A stretch of 64,000 nt of DNA, taken from NCBI RefSeq assembly GCF_049856175.1, contig NZ_JBNDNA010000001.1, positions 248,001 to 312,000 of the forward strand. Reading direction: 5' to 3'. This DNA is from JB111 sp049856175 (GTDB lineage: Bacteria; Actinomycetota; Actinomycetes; Actinomycetales; Actinomycetaceae). The notes beneath the pieces are model-generated. The model did not search any database and was not told the DNA's origin. It saw nothing but the letters and a program-made list of their open reading frames with translations. Positions 34,779-44,042 of this stretch are shown here, piece by piece. Position numbers and translations under genes: made by a program. Within the stretch, counting starts at the first letter, position 1. Each line of letters opens with the position of its first letter.

Positions 34779-35675
34779 CTACGGCGTCAGCGCGTCCGGG
34801 ATCTCCGCGCGCAGCCAGGCCCCGACCGCGTCGACGAGGGCGTCCACGGCGCCCGTGACGGAGCCGGGGTCGGCCGCGGCGGTGAGCACCGCGCCCGTCC
34901 GCTCGGCGAAGCCGGCCGGCAGCGACCCGCACAGCGCCGGCACGAGGGTGCCGAGCCGCTTCTCGCCGGGGTGGGTGCGGCGGTTGACCGCGAGCACCAG
35001 GTCGTGGACCATCGCGAGGAGCTCGGCGACGCGGTGGTTGAGGGCCACGAGGTCGCCCCGGGCCGCGGCGGTGGCGATCTGGGCCGGGAAGCTCGTGATC
35101 GTGCCGCGCAGCAACGGCCACCCGTGGGCGACGATCGCCGCGCGCAGCTCCTCGGGGTAGTCCGCCTGGGCCCGGCCCCGGAGGCGAGTGACGTGGCCGG
35201 CCGGGTCGGCCACCGGCAGCCAGTGCCGCACCGTGTGCCAGTGCGCCGTGGAGTAGCCGACGGACGGCTCGTGGCGCGTGAGGACGGCGTCGAGCCGGTC
35301 GGCGACCCAGGCCGTGTCCCAGTACATGACGTCGAGGTCCAGCCCGGAGGCGTGGGTCCACATGTCGGTGGTGTCCCAGTACCGCTGGTCGAGGTCGAGC
35401 CGTCGCGCGCCGCCCAGCGCGTCGACGACGGCGGCCCGGGTGGGCACGGGCGGGGGTGCGCCGTCGGACAGGACGTAGAGGTCGACGTCGGAACGGGCGT
35501 CCTCCTGGCCCGTGGCCAGCGAGCCGCCCGCGGCGACCCCGACCACCCCCGGCAGCGCCGCGTACGCCCGCGCGGCGGCGAGGACGAGCCGGGTGGTGGG
35601 GCCCAGGCCGTCGTCGGTCGGGCCGGCGTCTCCGGTGGCCCCGGCGCCGCCCGCGGTCCCGTCCGCCCCGGTCAC
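34779..35675 (-). CDS. Nucleotidyltransferase-fold protein
   Basis: A 298-residue protein with an N-terminal nucleotidyltransferase core: AAGGSLATGQEDARSDVDLYVL holds the GS and the DxD metal-binding pair. A helical C-terminal half follows (YPEELRAAIVAHGWPLLRGTI, HRVAELLAMVHDLVLAVNRRTHPGEKRL). That layout fits DUF4037 or aminoglycoside-nucleotidyltransferase-like proteins. Its GTG start overlaps the TGA of the threonine dehydratase gene (GTGA), so the two are translationally coupled. No substrate can be named, and a link to threonine metabolism is only positional. Confidence 0.8.
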   Translation of the reverse strand: MTGADGTAGGAGATGDAGPTDDGLGPTTRLVLAAARAYAALPGVVGVAAGGSLATGQEDARSDVDLYVLSDGAPPPVPTRAAVVDALGGARRLDLDQRYWDTTDMWTHASGLDLDVMYWDTAWVADRLDAVLTRHEPSVGYSTAHWHTVRHWLPVADPAGHVTRLRGRAQADYPEELRAAIVAHGWPLLRGTITSFPAQIATAAARGDLVALNHRVAELLAMVHDLVLAVNRRTHPGEKRLGTLVPALCGSLPAGFAERTGAVLTAAADPGSVTGAVDALVDAVGAWLRAEIPDALTP

Positions 35676-36931
35676 AGCAGCATCCCCAGCACGCCGCTGC
35701 CGAGCGTGAGGCGTTCGATGCGCATCGGCGAGCGCTCCATCCGGTCCTCCAGCCCGGCTCGGTCGGAGGCGCGGGCGAGGTCGATCCCGACGAGCGCCGG
35801 GCCGGTCTCCCGGTTGTTCTTCTTCGTGTACTCGAAGTGGATGATGTCCTCGTCCCCGGACAGGGTGTCCTCGAGGAAGCTGCGCAGCGCGCCGGGCTCC
35901 TGAGGGAACGTGACGAGGAAGTAGTGGCGCAGACCCTCGTGGATCGCGGAGCGCTCGACGATCTCGGCGTACCTCGAGACGTCGTTGTTCCCGCCCGAGA
36001 CGAGGCAGACGGCCGGCCCGCCGTCGCCGATCTCGACCACTCCGGAGGAGACCGCGGCCGTCGCGAGGGCGCCGGCGGGCTCGGCGATGATCCCGTCGGT
36101 CTGGTACATGGCGAGCATCTCGGTGCACACCGCGCCGGTGGGGACGGAGACCACCTCGTCGACGAGGTCCCGGACGATCTCGAAGGGGACGCGCCCCGCC
36201 CGTGCGACCGCGGCGCCGTCGACGAACGCGTCGACCTCGGGCAGCCGCACGGGACCGCCGGCCGCGAGGGCGGCCTGCATCGAGGCGGCGCCCTCGGGCT
36301 CGACGCCGACGATCCGCACCCCGGGTACCCGGTTCTTCAGGGCGAGGGCGACGCCGGCGAGCAGACCGCCACCCCCCACGGGCACGACGACGACTCCCGG
36401 CTTCTCGCCGTGCTCGGCACTCTGCTCGGCGATCTCGACCCCCACGCTGCCCTGGCCGGCGATCGTCAGCGGGTGGTCGAACGGGTGCACGTAGGTCAGG
36501 CCCTGCTCGGCGGCGAGCTCGCGGGCACGCGTGTCGGCGTCCTCGAACGGGCCGTCGACGACGACGGTGGTCACCCAGGGTCCGCCGATCTCGTCGATGC
36601 GGGCGCGCTTCTGACGGGGCGTCGTCCCCGGCAGCACGACCGTGCCGTGGATGGACAGGCGGGAGCACGCCAGGGCGACACCCTGCGCGTGGTTGCCTGC
36701 CGAGGCGCAGACGACCCCCGCGCCGCGCTCCTCCTCGCCGAGGGCCGCCATCACCGTGTAGGCGCCGCGGACCTTGTAGGACCGCGTGAGCTGCAGGTCC
36801 TCGCGCTTGAGGAGCACCCGGTGGTCGGCCCGCTCGGACAGCCGGGGGTTCGACTCGAGCGGCGTGCGGCGGACGACGGGCCGCAGCAGGTGCGCGGCGC
36901 GGCTGACCGCGGTGGCGGTGGGAGTCTCCAT
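35672..36931 (-). CDS. ilvA: Threonine ammonia-lyase (catabolic-type, with ACT domain)
   Basis: A 419-residue PLP enzyme that converts L-threonine to 2-oxobutanoate and ammonia. K53 in RSYKVRGAY binds PLP, SAGNHAQGVA is the substrate loop and PVGGGGLLAG the phosphate-binding glycine loop. One ACT-like domain follows from about residue 335 (HYFLVTFPQEPGALRSFLEDTL). The single-ACT form matches the short actinobacterial and firmicute enzymes. ATG 36931 has no ribosome-binding site but CACGAT six bases upstream. An alternative start at 36961 would add ten residues. Confidence 0.93.
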   Translation of the reverse strand: METPTATAVSRAAHLLRPVVRRTPLESNPRLSERADHRVLLKREDLQLTRSYKVRGAYTVMAALGEEERGAGVVCASAGNHAQGVALACSRLSIHGTVVLPGTTPRQKRARIDEIGGPWVTTVVVDGPFEDADTRARELAAEQGLTYVHPFDHPLTIAGQGSVGVEIAEQSAEHGEKPGVVVVPVGGGGLLAGVALALKNRVPGVRIVGVEPEGAASMQAALAAGGPVRLPEVDAFVDGAAVARAGRVPFEIVRDLVDEVVSVPTGAVCTEMLAMYQTDGIIAEPAGALATAAVSSGVVEIGDGGPAVCLVSGGNNDVSRYAEIVERSAIHEGLRHYFLVTFPQEPGALRSFLEDTLSGDEDIIHFEYTKKNNRETGPALVGIDLARASDRAGLEDRMERSPMRIERLTLGSGVLGMLL

Positions 36932-37043
36932 CCCCCCATCGTGGCACCGCCGCATCCGCACCGCGGCCGATGATCAGACCGTGCGACACGCCTCGGCGCG
37001 GGGCGAGGTGGGCCCGTCGCACGGGCCGGACCGCGCGACGTGC

Positions 37044-37070
37044 GACGGGTCCCGCGTCCCTGGACCCGTC
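37044..37070 (-). terminator. Hairpin immediately after CopC-like gene
   Basis: GACGGGTCC and its complement enclose nine bases, with the right arm abutting the CopC-like stop codon. It separates that gene from ilvA on the same strand. Confidence 0.65.
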
Positions 37071-37907
37071 TCAGACGGTGGCGTCGCCGTCGTCCTCGCC
37101 GCGGCCCTTGCCGTCCGCGCCGTCGCCGCGGTTGCGGACCGCGACGAACCACACGGCCGCGCCCGCCGCGACGACCAGGGCGATGCCGCCGATGAGCCAT
37201 GCGTTGCGGCTGCCGGGCAGCCACGAGTCATCGTCGGACCCGGTGTCGTCCTCCGACGCGGCGGCGTCGTCGGCCCCGTCGTCGGACGTGCCGTCCTCGT
37301 CGGACGCGTCCGTCCCGTCGCCGGCGCCCTCGGCGGTGTCGTCCGTCGTCGCGTCGTCGTCGGAGCCGGCGGCCCCGGCGTCGTCGGTCGCGGCGCCCTC
37401 GGCGGTGTCCTCCGTCGTCGCGTCGTCGTCGGTACCGGACGTCCCGGCGTCGTCGCTCTGCGTCTCGTCGTCGCCGGAGGTCGTCACCGTGAACGGGATC
37501 TCGCCCTCGATGCGGTGGCCGTCGGAGGAGATGACCGACCAGACGAGGGTCTGCTCGCCGTCCTCGATCTCGGGAAGCTCCCAGATGGCGTCGCGCCCGT
37601 CGTAGGTGGGCTCGTCGAGCTCGGTCTCCTCGCCGTCGGGGCCCTGCAGCACGGCGACGCCGCCGCTCGGCGTGAGCTCGGCGGAGTACGTGAGGACCGC
37701 TTCCGTCGGTGCCTCCTCGAGGGTGTCCCCGTCCGCGGGGTCGGACTCGACGAGCGTGTCGTGCGCCAGGGCCGGGGTCGCGGTGAGCGCGAGGCCGAGC
37801 GAGGCGAGCACGGCCACCGCCGTGGCGCGTGCGCGCACGGCGGGCCGCCGGGCGGATGCGTCCCGGCGTCCGGCGCGCGGTGCGGTCCGGGCGATCAGGC
37901 GTGACAT
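37071..37907 (-). CDS. CopC-domain copper resistance protein, secreted and membrane-anchored
   Basis: A 278-residue extracytoplasmic protein. A twin-Arg-poor but basic signal peptide ends at ATPALA, so the mature chain begins with the copper-ligand His (HDTLVESDPADGD). A CopC/YobA domain of about 95 residues follows, with SSDGHRIEGEIPFTV at its end. A 95-residue Asp/Thr/Ala-rich spacer then leads to one C-terminal membrane helix (WLIGGIALVVAAGAAVWFVAV). The spacer contains a 69-bp DNA repeat. No CopD/YcnJ channel is adjacent, and the csoR-cop operon lies 9 kb away. GAGGAGG is 7-8 bp upstream of the start. Confidence 0.88.
   Translation of the reverse strand: MSRLIARTAPRAGRRDASARRPAVRARATAVAVLASLGLALTATPALAHDTLVESDPADGDTLEEAPTEAVLTYSAELTPSGGVAVLQGPDGEETELDEPTYDGRDAIWELPEIEDGEQTLVWSVISSDGHRIEGEIPFTVTTSGDDETQSDDAGTSGTDDDATTEDTAEGAATDDAGAAGSDDDATTDDTAEGAGDGTDASDEDGTSDDGADDAAASEDDTGSDDDSWLPGSRNAWLIGGIALVVAAGAAVWFVAVRNRGDGADGKGRGEDDGDATV
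37323..37460. repeat. 69-bp direct repeat in CopC linker
   Basis: A 69-bp period (starts at 37323 and 37392) encodes two copies of a 23-residue acidic Asp/Thr/Ala-rich unit in the spacer between the CopC domain and the membrane helix. Confidence 0.75.
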
Positions 37908-37997
37908 CGGTGGGGTACCTCCTCGACGACCCGGGCCCGGTCCTCCGGGCGGTGCCACCCACCATAGGACGGGTGCGCGCGGGCGCGGCTGCGCCGT

Positions 37998-39632
37998 TCA
38001 GTCCCGAGGACCGACCAGCGCGGCGACGGCGTACCCGTCCTCGTCCTGCACCACCTCGAAGTCCCACCCGGGGAACTCGCGCTCGGCGACGACCTCGACG
38101 TCCTGGTCGCCGGGCTCGCGACGCCACGTGTCGAGCACGACGGCGTCGGGCACCGGGTTGCCGTCGTTGCCGATCCAGTGCACGCGCGTGGTCGGGACCA
38201 GCTGGGCGAGCAGGAAGATGTCGGCGGCGACGACCGGCTCGTCGCCGTCGCGGGGCCGGACGGCGCTCGCGGCCGCGACGGCGTCGTGCGCAGCCTCGAT
38301 GCGCGGGCTCGGCCGGGGTGCGCCGTCGGCGAAGGTCGTCACCAGCGGCAGGGTGGGCCACACGGCGAGCGTGCTCGTGACCGAGACCCCGACGGCGACG
38401 GCCCGGGCGAGCCGGGGACGCGCGGGCGACCGCACGACGTCGACGAGCGCGGCCACCACCACCGGCATGAGGATCGCCGAGTAGTGCCACTCCCACCCCC
38501 AGTAGTAGGGGACGTTCCCGACGAACCGCCAGGCCAGCGTGGGCAGCAGGAGCCACATCAGCGGGGAGCGGACGCCCAGGAGCCCGGCGGTGAGCGCGAG
38601 CAGGGCGAGTGTGACGACCTTGACGGGCGGCCACAGGATCGTCACCGCGGTGGCGAACCAGTCGGCGTGCTCCTCGCCGATGCGGTCGACGTAGTCGTAG
38701 GAGCCGCCCGGGTTGAGCAGCGGCAGGATGACCACGACGGCGAGGAAGACCCACACCACGCCCCACGCGGCCAGCGCGGCCCCGATCCGGCCCGCCCTCG
38801 TGGCGAGCGCCTCTCGCCACAGGGGTCCGGTCGGGAGGGTCTCCGCGGGCGCCAGGCCACCTGCGGGCGCGTGGTTGCCGGCGGTGGCCCGGGCCGGTGT
38901 CCTGGTGCGTGCCGGCGCGGCGCGCCAGACCATGACCACCCCGAGCGCCGCGACGGTGAGCCCCAGGTCCTCCTTGACGAGGACGAGGGGCGCCGCCCAC
39001 AGCGCGGCCGCCAGCGGGCGGTCGCGCAGGAACGCGGCGAGCGACAGGGCGAGCAGCGGCACGGCGAACGCGATCTCGTGGAACTGGGCGAGCACCGCGC
39101 CCTGCAGGCCCCACGAGAACGCGTAGCCGACGCCGAGGACCGTCCCGGCGGCCCGCCCGATCATCTGCCGGGCGACCGACGTGATCGGCACCGCGCTGAG
39201 CGCGAGCAGCACCGCCTGCGTGACGAGCAGCGTCCAGCCCGACGGGTGCAGCCGGTACAGCGGCCCGAGGGCGACGAGGATCGGATGGAAGTGGTCGCCG
39301 AGCAGGTTGAACCCGGGCCCCTTGATGTCGACGACCGGTGGCCCGCCCTCGCTGTACGCGCGGGCGAGCTGGGTGAAGATGCCCAGGTCCCACGACGGCG
39401 TCGCGACGTCCCGCCAGCCCGGCCAGGCGAGCGCGACGTACGCGATCCCGGCGACGGCCGCCACGAGCCACGGCACGAGCAGGTCGTCCCAGCGGCGCGG
39501 GCGACCCGTCCCTGTGCGCCGCCGCCTTGCGCGTCGAGGTCGTGCCTCGGATGGCGAGATCGTGCCTCGCACGCACGACCTCGACGCGTCGGGCACGACC
39601 TCGACGCGCGGCCGAGGGTCCGGCCTCGTCAC
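37998..39632 (-). CDS. DUF2079-type polytopic membrane protein
   Basis: A 544-residue protein with about ten membrane helices and a soluble C-terminal segment. The opening helix block, WPGWRDVATPSWDLGIFTQLARAYSEGG, GDHFHPILVALGPLYRL and QFHEIAFAVPLLAL are hallmarks of DUF2079, a family related to GT-C membrane glycosyltransferases; no activity is established. The GTG at 39632 overlaps the stop of the upstream kinase-like/flippase gene (GTGA). Residues 8-34 are encoded by a three-arm repeat element, so either the element inserted in frame or translation begins further in. The repeat-coded segment is Arg-rich and unlikely to be conserved. Confidence 0.82.
   Translation of the reverse strand: MTRPDPRPRVEVVPDASRSCVRGTISPSEARPRRARRRRTGTGRPRRWDDLLVPWLVAAVAGIAYVALAWPGWRDVATPSWDLGIFTQLARAYSEGGPPVVDIKGPGFNLLGDHFHPILVALGPLYRLHPSGWTLLVTQAVLLALSAVPITSVARQMIGRAAGTVLGVGYAFSWGLQGAVLAQFHEIAFAVPLLALSLAAFLRDRPLAAALWAAPLVLVKEDLGLTVAALGVVMVWRAAPARTRTPARATAGNHAPAGGLAPAETLPTGPLWREALATRAGRIGAALAAWGVVWVFLAVVVILPLLNPGGSYDYVDRIGEEHADWFATAVTILWPPVKVVTLALLALTAGLLGVRSPLMWLLLPTLAWRFVGNVPYYWGWEWHYSAILMPVVVAALVDVVRSPARPRLARAVAVGVSVTSTLAVWPTLPLVTTFADGAPRPSPRIEAAHDAVAAASAVRPRDGDEPVVAADIFLLAQLVPTTRVHWIGNDGNPVPDAVVLDTWRREPGDQDVEVVAEREFPGWDFEVVQDEDGYAVAALVGPRD
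39530..39608. repeat. Three-arm repeat element in the start region of the DUF2079 gene
   Basis: CGCGTCGAGGTCGTGC at 39530-39545 is inverted at 39573-39588, and a second inverted copy lies at 39593-39608 (20-bp period). The loop also repeats TCGTGCCTCG twice. It overlaps the N-terminal coding region of the membrane protein. Confidence 0.75.
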
Positions 39633-42553
39633 ACGAGGTTCTTCCGGCGCAGGTAGGTCAGAGCCGCCCAGCCGATCGGTACGCGGCCCCACATCGTCAG
39701 CAGCCGGTAGAGCAGCGCGACGGACAGCGCGGTGGCCGGCGAGACGCCCGCGACCGTCAGGCCGCCGGTGAGGGCCGCCTCGACCGGGCCGATACCGCCG
39801 GGCGAGGGGACGAGCGCGCCCACGGAGTTCGACACGAGGTAGGTCAGCGCGAGCGTCGTCAGCGGCAGGGACTCTCCGTACGCGGCGAGGCAGAGCCCGA
39901 AGGTCGCGACGTAGAACGCGGTGAGCAGCAGGTTGCCGGAGACGCCGACGATCAGTCGCTGCGGGCTCGAGACGAGCCACATGATGCGCGGCCCGATCTG
40001 CCTGAGGGTCGGCGCGGCCTTGGACCACACCCAGCGGCGCACGGGCCGCACGGCGAGCGCGACCGCCACGACGACGACCACGGCGGCCGCCACCCACATG
40101 ACCGTCCCGCTGGGCAGGCTCAGCGAGCCGACGGACCCGGTGGTCAGGCCGACGATGACCAGCAGCAGGATCGTCGCGACGAACTGGAAGACCTGGACGA
40201 GGGCGACGGAGGCGACCGCGAGCGGGGTGGCCACCTTGTGCTTGGCCAGGAACCGCATGTTGACGGCGGCCGGGCCGATGCCGGCGGGTGCGACGAGCGC
40301 GACGATCGCCCCCGCAGCCTGGGCGAGCACGGTCTGCCCGAACGGCAGGCGCGCCGGGGAGAACGCCATGAGCGACATCGCGGCGCCGATGTAGGTGGCG
40401 AGCCCGAACACGTAGGCGATCGCCATGAGCGTCGGGTCCGCCGAGGTCAGGGTGGTCCAGACCTCCTGGAAGTTGAGCGAGGTGATGAGGACGTAGACGA
40501 CGACGAGGAGCAGCGTCGTCATCACCACGCGCGAGACCGAGAACCGGGCGAGGGGGATCGGGGGGACGTCCGCCGTCGGGACGAGGGCGACGAGCGTGTC
40601 CCGCAGCGACCCGAGGAGCTGGGGGCTGCGTCGGACGGCCTGCCGGGTGGACACCGGCAGCGCCACCCGCTGGAGGACGGGTGCGATCGCCGCCATCTGC
40701 TCGCGGGTGAGCGCCCGACCGGCCGACGCGAGCGAGCGCTCCGCGCCGGCGACGACACCGAGCAGCGCGAGCGTCTGGGCGAGGTCCATCCGCCGCGAGA
40801 GCTCGGTGGCGGCGACCTCGCCGCTCTCCCAGCCGACGAGCCACACCGCTCCGGACCCGTCGACGAGGACGTTGGCGGTGGTGAGGTCGCGGTGCGTGAG
40901 ACCGGCGGCGTGGGCACGACGGAGCTGGCGCCACACGTCGTCGAGCACGTCGTCCTGGAGGTCCTCCGCCGGCACCTCGTCGATCGGGACGAGGTCGTCG
41001 ACGTGGTCCTCGACGACGAGCACGGAGGCGCGCGCCGTCGTCACCGAGGACATGGCCGGCGTGCGTACGCCCGCGGCCGTGGCGGCCAGCGACATGAGCG
41101 ACGTGCGGGCCGCCGCGTCCTTCAGCGAGGTCACCGGGCGGCGGTCGATCCCGCGCAGGCGGATGGCCTCCCAGATCGAGGAGAGCAGGCCGACGACCTG
41201 CCGGTCGCCGTCGAGGAGCCTGAGGTCGCGGCGCTCGCCCGCCGCGTCCCACACGGCGTACAGGCGCCCGGGCGCGGCCTCGCCGGGGTCGTCGGGGTGC
41301 GCGGCCGAGCCCACGCGGGCCAGCAGGGCGGGGACGTCGGTCACCGGGTCGGGCCGGATCGTGTCGCTCCCGGCCGCGTCGACCGCGGCCATGAGCGACT
41401 CGGCGCTGGGCGGCTCGTCTGCGTCGAGCATGCTGCCCGTGGCCGCGGACGGGTCGTCGTCACCTCGCGACGCCGGGGGCAGGTCCACGCCGGTGCGGCG
41501 CGGGCCGGCAGGCTCGATGTATCCCAGCGGCGCCTCGGTGGTCACGGTGTAGGCCACCACGGCGGAGCGGTTGGGCCGGTCCATGCGCACCACCGAGACG
41601 GCGTCGATCCCGGCGCGCCGCAGCCCGCGCACGAGCGAGGTGCCGTCCGCGCGGTCGTGCACGACGCCGTCCACGTACCGCACCGCGTAGCCGGCGATCG
41701 CGCCGAGCAGGACCGCGATGATCGCGCCGGGCAGCGTCTGGGCGCCCTGGATGATCTCGAGGGCGAGGACCACCCACAGCAGGTTCCACGACCAGCGGGC
41801 CACCCGGTTGGCCGTCGCGGGCCCGACGGCCGTGAGCACGCCGGCGAGGCCCGCGATGAACGGGGACATGACGACCGTGGCCCGACCGACGCTGGTGATC
41901 GTCAGCGAGGTGAACAGCTCGGAGCCCGTCAGCGCGTCGAGCGCCTCCAGCGAGCCGAGGGCGAGGCCCACCCCGAGCGCGCCGGCGGCCAGGCCCTGCG
42001 ACGCGGAGCGCCATCGTCGCTGCCAGGCCCGCTCGACGAGCACGGCGATCGGGACGACGAACGTGAGCAGGCTGCCCAGCGCTGTGACGGGGAGCTGGAA
42101 CAGCTGGCGGAAGAATCCCGTGACGGCGTCCTGGACGTCCTCGGTGACGGCGAGGGTCGTGCCCCGCGCGTAGACGGCGAGCAGCAGCACGAGGGCCAGG
42201 CCCAGGACGGCGGTGAGGAGCCGGACGAGGTCGACCGGTCGGCGGACCCGCTTCTCGAGGGCGTCGACGAGGAGTACCTCGCGGCGAGGCGCGCGCGCCG
42301 CGGGGAGCGGCAGGGGCGTGCGCGGGTAGATCGTGCGGCCGCTGACCGGGTCGACCTGCGGACCGTCGTCCGCCTCCTCGGGCGTGACCGCGGTGATCGC
42401 GGTGCGGTCGCGTCCGCCGTCCGCGGGGCCGGGGAGCACGACCTCGGCGGGGTCGGGACCCGAGGTGCCGGCGGAGGTGCCGGTCCCGGCGGGGGTGGGA
42501 CGGGCCGCCTCCTCGGGCACAGGGGTGCCCGGCTCGTCGGCCCGTCCGGTCAT
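39629..42553 (-). CDS. Kinase-like/UPF0104 (LPG-synthase-type flippase) fusion membrane protein
   Basis: A 974-residue multidomain protein. Residues 1-105 are acidic and disordered. About 110-300 contains roughly six helices. About 300-620 is soluble, with a kinase-like catalytic-loop sequence THRDLTTANVLVDGSGAVWLVGWESGE (Asp and Asn kept, DFG replaced by VGW). From about 660 to the end are eight or so helices of the lysylphosphatidylglycerol-synthase flippase/UPF0104 type (APAGIGPAAVNMRFLA, VPSPGGIGPVEAALTGGL). It may move a polyprenyl or phospholipid-linked substrate, with a phosphotransfer or sensing module. TAGACT (42560-42565) precedes ATG by six bases. It is coupled to the DUF2079 gene. 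Confidence 0.88.
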   Translation of the reverse strand: MTGRADEPGTPVPEEAARPTPAGTGTSAGTSGPDPAEVVLPGPADGGRDRTAITAVTPEEADDGPQVDPVSGRTIYPRTPLPLPAARAPRREVLLVDALEKRVRRPVDLVRLLTAVLGLALVLLLAVYARGTTLAVTEDVQDAVTGFFRQLFQLPVTALGSLLTFVVPIAVLVERAWQRRWRSASQGLAAGALGVGLALGSLEALDALTGSELFTSLTITSVGRATVVMSPFIAGLAGVLTAVGPATANRVARWSWNLLWVVLALEIIQGAQTLPGAIIAVLLGAIAGYAVRYVDGVVHDRADGTSLVRGLRRAGIDAVSVVRMDRPNRSAVVAYTVTTEAPLGYIEPAGPRRTGVDLPPASRGDDDPSAATGSMLDADEPPSAESLMAAVDAAGSDTIRPDPVTDVPALLARVGSAAHPDDPGEAAPGRLYAVWDAAGERRDLRLLDGDRQVVGLLSSIWEAIRLRGIDRRPVTSLKDAAARTSLMSLAATAAGVRTPAMSSVTTARASVLVVEDHVDDLVPIDEVPAEDLQDDVLDDVWRQLRRAHAAGLTHRDLTTANVLVDGSGAVWLVGWESGEVAATELSRRMDLAQTLALLGVVAGAERSLASAGRALTREQMAAIAPVLQRVALPVSTRQAVRRSPQLLGSLRDTLVALVPTADVPPIPLARFSVSRVVMTTLLLVVVYVLITSLNFQEVWTTLTSADPTLMAIAYVFGLATYIGAAMSLMAFSPARLPFGQTVLAQAAGAIVALVAPAGIGPAAVNMRFLAKHKVATPLAVASVALVQVFQFVATILLLVIVGLTTGSVGSLSLPSGTVMWVAAAVVVVVAVALAVRPVRRWVWSKAAPTLRQIGPRIMWLVSSPQRLIVGVSGNLLLTAFYVATFGLCLAAYGESLPLTTLALTYLVSNSVGALVPSPGGIGPVEAALTGGLTVAGVSPATALSVALLYRLLTMWGRVPIGWAALTYLRRKNLV

Positions 42554-42599
42554 GCGGGGAGTCTAGGGCTCACCTGCCACGACGGTCCGGCCCGGCCGG

Positions 42600-44042
42600 T
42601 CACGACGACCGACCGCGACCGTTCTCACCCGTGGAGCGCACGTCGTCGATGTCCACCCCGACCCTGCGCTCGTCCGCCTGCCGCTCGTCCCCGGACCGGC
42701 CGGACAGCACGGACTGCGCGACGGCGGCCATGTCGTCCAGATCGCCCCGGTCGGGGGCGGTCCGGCCGGTCGCCCGGTCGGTGCGCGCGGCCCGCCGTCC
42801 GCCGTCGTCCATGCCCGGCAGGATCTGCGCGAGGAGCAGCGTCGAGAGCGCGGAGGTGTCCGTCGAGGCCCCGTCCGTGCGCACGATGACCGGCCGCGGC
42901 GCGTGCGAGGTGAGCTCGGAGCCGACCTCGAGGCGACGCCGGGCCAGCTCGTAGCCGAGGACGGCACGGTTGTCGCGGTAGGACGTGGCGAGTTGCTCCT
43001 GCGCGCGGGCCTCACCCTGCGCGGCCACGAGGTTCGTCCGGCCCTTGGTCTCGATCTCCCACTTGACCTTCTGCGCCTCGGTCTCCTGCTCCTCGAGCTT
43101 CTGGGCCACGTTCTTGCGGGCCTCGTTGAGGGAGGCGTTGACCTCGACGACCTTCGCGTCGCGGACCTTCTTCGACCGCTCGATGTCCATCAGCAGGGTG
43201 TCGATCCGCCGCTTGCGCGTCAGGTCCCACTCCTTCTCGTACGCCTGCAGCTCCTTGGAGACCCGCTCGCGGGTGGCGATGTGCTGCTGGTACTGCTCGG
43301 GCAGCCGGACGTCGGGGATGTTGCAGCCCATGATCTGCACGCCGTAGCGGGCGAGCTGACGGTTGAGCAGCGCCTGCATGTCGGCGACGTCGGAGCCGCG
43401 CAGGTCGTGCGCCCGCTCCGTGCGCACGAGCCGCGAGCGCTGCCGGATCGCGTCCTGGACCGCGTTGGACAGCACGAGGTCGAAGTTGCCGGCGCCGATC
43501 GTGCGGACGAACTGCACGGCGTCGTGGATGCGGAACTTGAGGAAGAACTCGATCGAGCGCAGCGGGACCGACTCGGCGGTCGGGCAGGCGAGCACCGGCG
43601 CCGTGTAGGGGATCTCGGTGCTGACGTCGACGACGTAGTCCACGCGGGTCCACGGGTGCCACAGGTAGTGGCGCCCGGGCTTGAGCGGTGCGGACGTGAT
43701 GGCACCGAACCTCGAGCGGACACCGACGGTGCCCTCCTCGATCTCGATGATCGAGGTCCGCCACCACCACACGGCGGACAGCGCGACGACGAGGCCCCCG
43801 ACGATCCACAGCCACATCGCGCGCGTGCCGTGGCCGTCGGCAGCGGTGAGCACGCCGCCGACGATCAGCCACAGGCCGATCCCGGCCAGGAACAGCCAGC
43901 GCAGGCCGCGCTGGTCCCGGGGGATGACGACGGGCACGAGCGACCCGCCGTCGCCGCCGCGCAGCAGCTGTGCGACGTCGCTCCACGAGGCCAGGGACTC
44001 CTTGATCGACGACATCGACCGGGCGATGGGTGCCTCAGACAT
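42600..44042 (-). CDS. SPFH/band-7 domain membrane protein (copy 1)
   Basis: A 480-residue protein with two N-terminal helices (about 48-70 and 77-93) and an SPFH domain from about 100 to 280 (EEGTVGVRSRFGAITSAPLKPGRHYLWHPWTRVD...). A long charged coiled coil with LNEARKNVAQKLEEQETEAQKVKWEIETKGRT then leads to a disordered Asp-rich tail. SPFH proteins build oligomeric membrane scaffolds and modulate proteases or lipid domains. Its ATG lies 8 bp inside the end of the next SPFH gene, so the two are translationally coupled and likely hetero-oligomerise. The kinase-like/flippase fusion gene follows 46 bp later. Confidence 0.88.
   Translation of the reverse strand: MSEAPIARSMSSIKESLASWSDVAQLLRGGDGGSLVPVVIPRDQRGLRWLFLAGIGLWLIVGGVLTAADGHGTRAMWLWIVGGLVVALSAVWWWRTSIIEIEEGTVGVRSRFGAITSAPLKPGRHYLWHPWTRVDYVVDVSTEIPYTAPVLACPTAESVPLRSIEFFLKFRIHDAVQFVRTIGAGNFDLVLSNAVQDAIRQRSRLVRTERAHDLRGSDVADMQALLNRQLARYGVQIMGCNIPDVRLPEQYQQHIATRERVSKELQAYEKEWDLTRKRRIDTLLMDIERSKKVRDAKVVEVNASLNEARKNVAQKLEEQETEAQKVKWEIETKGRTNLVAAQGEARAQEQLATSYRDNRAVLGYELARRRLEVGSELTSHAPRPVIVRTDGASTDTSALSTLLLAQILPGMDDGGRRAARTDRATGRTAPDRGDLDDMAAVAQSVLSGRSGDERQADERRVGVDIDDVRSTGENGRGRSS

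Noticed and set aside
39629..39632. Frameshift joining the kinase-like/flippase fusion and the DUF2079 protein
   Set aside because: The GTGA overlap is a normal coupling arrangement used at several other junctions here, and both products are complete by family length.
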